This document shows, piece after piece, positions 33,770 through 39,148 of a stretch of 39,148 bases of DNA. The stretch comes from an uncultured Granulosicoccaceae bacterium (GTDB taxonomy: Bacteria > Pseudomonadota > Gammaproteobacteria > Granulosicoccales > Granulosicoccaceae): NCBI GenBank assembly GCA_938035945.1, contig CALHOU010000066.1:1-39148 (forward strand), given 5' to 3'. The position numbers and the translations under genes were made by a program. Numbering within the stretch: position 1 is the first letter of the stretch; every line of letters begins with the position of its first letter. The notes beneath the pieces were generated by a model. It did not search any database, was not told where the DNA came from, and saw only the letters and a list, made by a program, of their open reading frames with translations.

Positions 33770-34738
33770 GTGGACTTACTGACTTTACTTTTGATTTTAG
33801 ATTCAACCATTCGATTGGCCACGCCGCTATTACTGGCTTGTCTTGCCGGGCTTTATTCCGAACGCGCTGGCATATTCGACATAGGCTTGGAAGGGAAAAT
33901 GCTAGCCGCTGCTTTCTTTTCAGGTGCAGTGGCCTATACAACCGGTTCTGCGTGGCTAGGATTGCTTGCTGGCATTGGTGCTTCGTTAGTTTTATCAGCC
34001 GTTCACGGTATTGCGTCGATTACCTTTCGCGGTAATCAACTCATTTCTGGTGTTGCCATCAACTTTCTCGCAGCAGGGCTTACGGTTGTTATCGCACAAA
34101 GCTGGTTTAAGCAGGGAGGAAGAACGCCACAGCTAGTGGGTGATGCACGGTTTGAGCCTATAACCTTGCCATTTGCTGATGCGGTGAAAGATATTCCCGT
34201 GTTTGGTGTTGTTTATAACGAGCTTATCTCAGGTCACACCAGCATTGTGTACATCGCCTTATTGCTGGTGCCGTTGACCTGGATCTTGCTATACCGAACG
34301 CGGTTTGGGTTGCGATTGCGGGCGGTGGGCGAAAACCCAGCATCAGTGGATACCGCCGGTATATCCGTTGTACGGCTTCGTTATATTGCGGTACTTATTT
34401 GTGGCGTGTTATGCGGTCTTGCTGGTGCCTATCTAGCCACTGCTCTGCAAGCTGGATTTGTTAAAGACATGAGTGCGGGTCGCGGCTTTATCGCATTGGC
34501 CGCGCTAATATTTGCAAAATGGCGTCCTTGGCAAGCATTGTTCGCGTGTTTGTTGTTCGGCTTTTTACAGGCAATGGCCTTGCGACCAGATGTGTTAGAA
34601 CAGTATTTAGGCTTTAAAGTGAATGCACAATTGCTTGATGCTCTGCCTTACATATTAACGGTGGTTATCCTTGCAGGCTTTGTTGGCAAAGCGATACCGC
34701 CAAAAGCTGGTGGTGAACCGTACGTCAAAGAGCGCTAG
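33770..34738 (+). CDS. Nucleoside-type ABC importer permease 2
   Basis: Second permease of the BMP importer, 322 aa, starting at a GTG with AGAGG about eight bases before it. Family motifs are RLATPLLLACLAGLYSERAG, FDIGLEGKMLAAAFFSGAVA, RGNQLISGVAINFLAAGLTV and LRAVGENPASVDTAGISV. About eight membrane segments are expected. The AhcY-like gene begins six bases after its stop, tying the enzyme to the importer. Confidence 0.92.
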   Translation: MDLLTLLLILDSTIRLATPLLLACLAGLYSERAGIFDIGLEGKMLAAAFFSGAVAYTTGSAWLGLLAGIGASLVLSAVHGIASITFRGNQLISGVAINFLAAGLTVVIAQSWFKQGGRTPQLVGDARFEPITLPFADAVKDIPVFGVVYNELISGHTSIVYIALLLVPLTWILLYRTRFGLRLRAVGENPASVDTAGISVVRLRYIAVLICGVLCGLAGAYLATALQAGFVKDMSAGRGFIALAALIFAKWRPWQALFACLLFGFLQAMALRPDVLEQYLGFKVNAQLLDALPYILTVVILAGFVGKAIPPKAGGEPYVKER

Positions 34739-34744
34739 CCAAAG

Positions 34745-36010
34745 ATGAACCCTGTTGGCCACAACACCAACGCGCACGCAGAACTCGTTAAAGAAGGTAT
34801 AGACCGAATCAACTGGGTCGATCGCCATTCGCCTGTGCTCAATGGTTTGGTTCGAACAGCCATGCGCGACGGCTCACTTGAAGGCGTCAAAATAGCGGTC
34901 GTTGTGCACCTGGAGGCAAAGACGGCGTTTCTTGCATCGATTTTGGCTGATGCTGGGGCTGACGTCATAGCGGCTGGTAGTAACCCTCTGACTACCAACG
35001 GATCTGTTGTAGAAGCCTTGCGAGATCGAGGCATGATTGTGGTATCTGAACCCGATGGCAATCATGAGTCCTGGGAAAAAGAATTGCTTGCGGCAGCTGA
35101 TCTTGAACCTGAATACATCATTGATGATGGTGCTGAGCTAACCATGCGGATTGGCATGCATCGGCCAGAAATTTTCAAAAAACTCAAAGGCGTATCGGAA
35201 GAAACTACCACAGGCACAGCAAGGCTGTACGCGATGGAAGCAGCCGGGCTGTTACCGTTTCCAGCACTCACAGCCAATGATGCTCGATGCAAACACCTGT
35301 TTGATAATCGATACGGAACAGGTCAAACAACGGTTCAAGCTGTTTTACGTCTAACCAATAGAAAAATGGCCGGCGCCAAAGTTGCCATTATCGGATACGG
35401 CTATGTTGGACGTGGCATCGCCGAATACGCAAAGAAATTAGGTGCACAAGTCTTTGTGGCAGAGACCGACCCTGTGCGTGCATTGGAAGCACACTTTGAC
35501 GGTATGTTTGTCGGTAAATCAACTGACATTGTTCGTGATGCTTCAATCGTTATTACAGCCACAGGCGGTATGCGCGCATTGGGTAGACCCGAATTTGAGG
35601 TGCTAAAGCATGATGCTGTGTTGGCCAACGCAGGTCACCACGATTTAGAAGTCGATGTCGATACCTTGGCTGAGATGGCCGCAAACGTGATCGAAAACAG
35701 AGCGCAAATATCAACGTATGAGTTAGGTAAGCGAGCTATTCATGTTTTATCTGGCGGTGCGTTGGTCAACATAGCTGGTGGTAGTGGACACCCTGTAGAG
35801 ATTATGGATCTTACCTTCGCAGTACAAGGACTCGGCGCGCACCATTTGGTTAACACCGATTTAAAACCGGGCGTTCACGTTTTACCAAAACATGTGGATG
35901 ATCAAATAGCCGCGGCAAAATTAAGCAGCATGGGTATTCACCTGGAACCACCACGGCCTGAGCAGGAAGACGACTTTAAAGATTGGCTCACAGGGATTCA
36001 ATCAACATGA
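34745..36010 (+). CDS. ahcY: S-adenosylhomocysteine hydrolase-like enzyme (GTGQ type)
   Basis: NAD-dependent hydrolase expected to split S-adenosyl- (or S-inosyl-) homocysteine into nucleoside and homocysteine. It is 421 aa. The catalytic set is intact when set against human SAHH: H55, D127/D128 (IIDDGAELT), E153 (SEETTTG), K183 and D187 (KHLFDN), H298 (NAGHHD) and H349 (SGHP). The NAD loop is GYGYVGRG (217-224). It has YGTGQT where the usual proteobacterial/eukaryotic enzyme has YGCRES, a form I associate with archaeal and Thermotoga enzymes, some of which prefer the inosyl substrate. It follows the permease by six bases and overlaps its own paralogue by ATGA. It may not be the cell's housekeeping SAHH. 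Confidence 0.88.
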   Translation: MNPVGHNTNAHAELVKEGIDRINWVDRHSPVLNGLVRTAMRDGSLEGVKIAVVVHLEAKTAFLASILADAGADVIAAGSNPLTTNGSVVEALRDRGMIVVSEPDGNHESWEKELLAAADLEPEYIIDDGAELTMRIGMHRPEIFKKLKGVSEETTTGTARLYAMEAAGLLPFPALTANDARCKHLFDNRYGTGQTTVQAVLRLTNRKMAGAKVAIIGYGYVGRGIAEYAKKLGAQVFVAETDPVRALEAHFDGMFVGKSTDIVRDASIVITATGGMRALGRPEFEVLKHDAVLANAGHHDLEVDVDTLAEMAANVIENRAQISTYELGKRAIHVLSGGALVNIAGGSGHPVEIMDLTFAVQGLGAHHLVNTDLKPGVHVLPKHVDDQIAAAKLSSMGIHLEPPRPEQEDDFKDWLTGIQST

Positions 36011-37176
36011 GCTTGTCGGCGCATAACAGTACGCTAGCACAGGAGGGGCGACAAAAGATTCAGTGGGCATCCGCATCAATGCCGATGCTGAACGATGCGT
36101 CTTTGCGTCTCAAAAATTCAGCTGCTGTTAATGGGTTAAAAGTAGGCGTATGTTTGCCATTGGATGCAAAAGTTGCAAACCTTGCTTTGGCATTAGCGGC
36201 ATCTGGCGCACACGTTTCATGTTGCTCACTTGTTCAAGGGGCCGATATAAGCATTGTTCAGGCCTTACATTCAAACGATATACCCGTTTTTGTGGGAGCA
36301 GATGCAGCGCTAGATGAATTTATTGCTTTAAAACACAACTTCATTCTAGACCATGACGCCCGTTGCTTAACATTGGCCCATCTAAAACGTTCAGAATTTA
36401 TGGAACAACTGACTGGGGCAACTGAAATCACTAAAACCGGTATCGACAGACTGAGTGGTTTGAATAATATTTCTGTACCCATTGTTGATTTGCACAGCAC
36501 ACGAATAAATCAGCTGATTAACAATACCACGGGCACTGGGCAGTCAGCGGTGATGGCGATACTGGATATAACAAATTTGCAAATCGCAGGCAGACGCGCG
36601 CTTGTTATTGGTTATGGCCGAGTCGGTAAAGGTATAGCGGCACATGCGGCAGCAATGGGTGCGCGCGTGACGGTTGCGGAAAGTGAACCTGTAAAAGCAC
36701 TCGACGCTCATTACGATGGCCATAGTGTAAGCACCATCGAAAATGCCATAACGGATGCTGAACTTGTGTTTACAGCCTCAGGCGTACATGGCGTGCTCAA
36801 AGCCGAGCACATCGATGCCATGCGCCCGGGCGCTATACTTTGCGCATCAGGTCATGGGCAGGCTGAGCTACCGATGGAGCACCTGTTACAGGCTGTGCAT
36901 ATTGAATCGGTTAGAGCACACGTGACTAACTACCAGCTAGCAAATGGCAAAAATATACTACTCATTGCTGATGGTCATAATGTGAATATAACAGCAGGTG
37001 AGGGTAGTCCGATTGAGGTTGCGGATAAATTGATGGCCTTGCAGATAATCGCTCTAGAGCATCTTTTATCTAACGCACAGGTAGCCGGACTGTGCAACTT
37101 TCCCGAAAATGCTGAAAATCAGCTCGCACTTTCCTATTTAAACCACATTGGCGCAAACGTAGCCGCCAACTTATAG
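36007..37176 (+). CDS. Catalytically degenerate S-adenosylhomocysteine hydrolase paralogue
   Basis: Homologue of the preceding protein, 389 aa from the ATG at 36007, chosen because it overlaps the upstream TGA (ATGA); the open frame from 35983 adds eight residues. The NAD-binding part is preserved: LVIGYGRVGKGIAAHAAAMG (GxGxxG at 202-207), TGTGQSAV and one GH (H283). Substrate and catalytic positions are changed: H55 to P51, E153 to I141, K183 to N168, D187 to N172 and H349 to S334. It is therefore unlikely to do the SAHH reaction. The frame is clean, so it is a maintained gene rather than a pseudogene. Possible roles are a hetero-oligomer partner or allosteric subunit of the active enzyme, an NAD-linked ligand sensor, or a new reaction. 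Confidence 0.85.
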   Translation: MSLSAHNSTLAQEGRQKIQWASASMPMLNDASLRLKNSAAVNGLKVGVCLPLDAKVANLALALAASGAHVSCCSLVQGADISIVQALHSNDIPVFVGADAALDEFIALKHNFILDHDARCLTLAHLKRSEFMEQLTGATEITKTGIDRLSGLNNISVPIVDLHSTRINQLINNTTGTGQSAVMAILDITNLQIAGRRALVIGYGRVGKGIAAHAAAMGARVTVAESEPVKALDAHYDGHSVSTIENAITDAELVFTASGVHGVLKAEHIDAMRPGAILCASGHGQAELPMEHLLQAVHIESVRAHVTNYQLANGKNILLIADGHNVNITAGEGSPIEVADKLMALQIIALEHLLSNAQVAGLCNFPENAENQLALSYLNHIGANVAANL

Positions 37177-37252
37177 TCTGACTGCTAAAATCCAGCGTTC
37201 AAGGCGTTGTTTAATCTCACTTACGCATAGAAACATACTCGAGGTCGACTGA

Positions 37253-38458
37253 ATGGAAGCTTATATTCTGGAATGGCTCAACCTGCTGGGGCGTTGGGTT
37301 CACTTGGTGGTTGGCATCGCTTGGATTGGTGCATCTTTTTACTTTGTCTGGCTCGACAACAGTCTCGAGGCGCCAAAGGTAGAAGACGATGTAGAGCGTG
37401 GTGTTGGCGGCGAAATATGGTCAGTGCATGGCGGTGGTTTTTATCACGCTCAAAAGTATAAAGTTGCACCGCCTAAACTACCTGAAAAACTGCATTGGTT
37501 TAAGTGGGAAGCCTATACCACTTGGATTACAGGGATGTTCCTGATGTGTCTGATGTATTGGTATCAAGCAGAGATTTATCTGATCGACCCGAATGTGATG
37601 ACCTTAAGCAAACCCGTTGCTGTCATTCTAGGCATGCTAACGATTGTGCTTGGCTGGATTGTGTACGATCAGTTGTGCAAGTCGCCGATCGGCAACGACG
37701 AAAATAAGCTAAGTTTGGTGATGCTGGTATTTGTTAGCGTGGCCGCGTATGTGTTGTGTCAAATCTTTAGTGGGCGAGGTGCCTATCTGCACTTTGGTGC
37801 CATGCTAGGTACCATCATGGTTGCGAATGTGGCGTTTGTGATTATGCCGGGCCAACGTGATCTTGTAGCGGCCAAGCAAGAGGGCCGCGCGCCTGATCCA
37901 ATCCACGGCATACTCGCTAAGCAACGATCGGTGCACAACACGTTTTTCACGCTACCGGTTTTGTTTGTGATGATAAGCAATCACTACGCAATGACCTGGG
38001 GCCATAAGTACAACTGGCTCATACTCATCGTGTTAACGATAGCCGGTGGCCTTATACGGGTGTTTTTCGTGCAACGCCATACCGGTAAACAAACACCCAT
38101 ACCTTTAATTATTGCAGGCTTTCTAATCATGGGTGTAGCCGCAGCCATTGCGCCAAAACCACTTGCGCCCGTTGTTAGTGATAACGGGCCAGTCACACCA
38201 GTCAACTTTGCCGATGTTCAGCAGGTAATGCAAGCGCGCTGTGTTGGTTGCCACGCCAAAGTACCCACGCAACCCGGCTTTTATTCAGCACCAAAAGGCA
38301 TTGCTCTAGAAAGCGCGGAAGACATAGTGAACTATGCGCAGACTATTCATCAACAGGTGGTTGTTACAAAAGCGATGCCGATTGGAAATTTAACCGGCAT
38401 TACTGATGATGAACGAGCACTTATAGACCAGTGGTTTCGATCAGGCGCTACTCAATAG
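37253..38458 (+). CDS. puuD: PuuD, membrane urate hydroxylase with cytochrome c domain
   Basis: Oxidises urate to 5-hydroxyisourate, passing electrons to a fused cytochrome c rather than making peroxide. It is 401 aa. The first 300 residues are a membrane domain with about eight segments (LLGRWVHLVVGIAWIGASFY, WEAYTTWITGMFLMCLMYWY, QRSVHNTFFTLPVLFVMISN). The C-terminal domain has the haem motif C330-V-G-C333-H334 and a likely axial Met in KAMPIGNLTGI. GAGG lies before the ATG. It follows the AhcY-like pair after 76 bases on the same strand and faces a class V aminotransferase, both consistent with purine ring degradation. Confidence 0.93.
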   Translation: MEAYILEWLNLLGRWVHLVVGIAWIGASFYFVWLDNSLEAPKVEDDVERGVGGEIWSVHGGGFYHAQKYKVAPPKLPEKLHWFKWEAYTTWITGMFLMCLMYWYQAEIYLIDPNVMTLSKPVAVILGMLTIVLGWIVYDQLCKSPIGNDENKLSLVMLVFVSVAAYVLCQIFSGRGAYLHFGAMLGTIMVANVAFVIMPGQRDLVAAKQEGRAPDPIHGILAKQRSVHNTFFTLPVLFVMISNHYAMTWGHKYNWLILIVLTIAGGLIRVFFVQRHTGKQTPIPLIIAGFLIMGVAAAIAPKPLAPVVSDNGPVTPVNFADVQQVMQARCVGCHAKVPTQPGFYSAPKGIALESAEDIVNYAQTIHQQVVVTKAMPIGNLTGITDDERALIDQWFRSGATQ

Positions 38459-38555
38459 TGAACACGTGGAGACAGTTGAGCCAATAGTTGCAAGAAACTG
38501 AGCATACAGAAGCAAATTAATCACAATGCCCTACTAAACAGTGAACACGTGGAGA
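38448..38555. repeat. 25-base direct repeat spanning the puuD stop codon
   Basis: The 25 bases at 38448-38472, which include the last puuD codons and its stop, recur at 38531-38555 with two differences (CTACTCAATAGTGAACACG against CTACTAAACAGTGAACACG, then TGGAGA in both). The copies are 83 bases apart. Each contains the palindrome CACGTG. This could be a local duplication, a footprint of an integration event, or a paired protein-binding site. Confidence 0.6.
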
Positions 38556-38578
38556 TTAATTCACTGAAGATGTGTCAG

Positions 38579-39148
38579 TTATACCACCACTTTGCGCAAT
38601 ACAGTCTCAAACCGTTCCACGGCTGCATCCACATCGTTTAGCTTGTCTACGCCAAACAATCCAATTCGAAAAGACTGGTAATCATCAGGCTCGCCAATTT
38701 GCAAAGGCACACCTGCGGCAATTTGCATTCCGTGTGCCGCGAATGCACTGCCATTTTGCATACTCGGATTATCGGTAAAATAAACGGCGACGCCCGGTGC
38801 ATGAAATCCAGACGCAGCAACGCTAACAAAACCTGCATCGTCGAGCAACTGGCGAATACGTAGACCTAACTCGATTTGCTGATCTTTTAATTTGGCAAAC
38901 CCGATATTCTGCATCTCTTTCATCACATCGCGAAGCACAATCAAACTGTCGGTTGGCATAGTCGAATGATAGGCATGTTTACCATCCAAGTACGCGTGCA
39001 TGATGCTGCTCCACTTTTTTAAATCAAGTGAATAGCTGCTACTGGTGGTTTCTTGTAATATTTTACTGGCATGTTCGCTCAGAACCACCAAACCAGCGCA
39101 CGGGCTTGCTGTCCAACCCTTTTGCGGAGCAGACACCAGCACATCCAC
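38579..39148 (-). CDS. Class V aminotransferase, alanine/ureidoglycine-glyoxylate type (5' part outside window)
   Basis: C-terminal 189 aa of a PLP-dependent aminotransferase that uses glyoxylate as acceptor. The PLP lysine is visible near the window edge in SAPQKGWTASPCAGL, and the C-terminal small domain has IGLFGVDKLNDVDAAVERFE. The upstream half lies beyond 39148. It is convergent with puuD. With urate catabolism next door, ureidoglycine-glyoxylate aminotransferase (PucG type), which handles a late purine degradation intermediate, is an attractive assignment, but alanine- or serine-glyoxylate aminotransferase cannot be excluded from this fragment. Confidence 0.8.
   Translation of the reverse strand: MDVLVSAPQKGWTASPCAGLVVLSEHASKILQETTSSSYSLDLKKWSSIMHAYLDGKHAYHSTMPTDSLIVLRDVMKEMQNIGFAKLKDQQIELGLRIRQLLDDAGFVSVAASGFHAPGVAVYFTDNPSMQNGSAFAAHGMQIAAGVPLQIGEPDDYQSFRIGLFGVDKLNDVDAAVERFETVLRKVVV

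Noticed and set aside
36007-37176. Second AhcY-like gene as a decaying pseudogene.
   Set aside because: The reading frame is uninterrupted, coupled by ATGA, keeps the NAD loop and several family segments, and has no premature stop, so a maintained function is more likely.

Overview
The window looks like chromosome from a marine-type proteobacterium, most likely a gammaproteobacterium. This is an inference from its moderate GC, Tat/Sec-dependent periplasmic receptors, PuuD, the Box benzoyl-CoA pathway and many solute importers. There are no rRNA or tRNA genes, CRISPR arrays, phage genes or insertion sequences. Almost everything is catabolic: importers placed next to the enzymes that plausibly consume what they import.

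Region by region. (1) 1-4951, minus strand: a LysR regulator followed by a polyamine-type ABC importer in the order receptor, permease, permease, ATPase (the ATPase runs off the left edge). (2) 5047-6760, plus: a BtpA/SgcQ-like TIM-barrel protein coupled to an adenine-phosphoribosyltransferase-like protein, then a stand-alone Lrp/AsnC ligand-binding domain. (3) 6928-9906, plus: a large NAD-dependent glutamate dehydrogenase. (4) 9988-14139, minus: a TAXI-type TRAP transporter (receptor, fused permease, UspA-like protein). (5) 14477-24797, plus: an aerobic 'box' benzoate pathway with benzoate-CoA ligase, an alpha/beta-hydrolase fused to a DUF309 domain, BoxC, BoxB, BoxA, the BoxR/BzdR regulator and a FadB-like hydratase/dehydrogenase. 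The BoxD aldehyde dehydrogenase and the terminal thiolase are not in the window. (6) 24968-26158, plus: exported MsrA-MsrB. (7) 26172-28352, minus: a cupin and a sulfatase-family gene broken twice. (8) 28480-29769, plus: an SDR dehydrogenase and a 2,4'-dihydroxyacetophenone-dioxygenase-like cupin. (9) 30030-38458, plus: a BMP-family nucleoside-type ABC importer, an S-adenosylhomocysteine-hydrolase-like enzyme, a second homologue that lacks key catalytic residues, and the urate hydroxylase PuuD. These face a convergent class V aminotransferase (alanine/ureidoglycine-glyoxylate type) cut by the right edge.

The most unusual part is region 9. An active-looking AhcY-like protein is translationally coupled to a paralogue that keeps the NAD-binding fold but has lost five active-site positions, inside what reads as a nucleoside import and purine degradation operon. 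A second pattern is that all three importers carry a hairpin or terminator directly after the receptor gene, suggesting the same way of making receptor in excess over membrane subunits.
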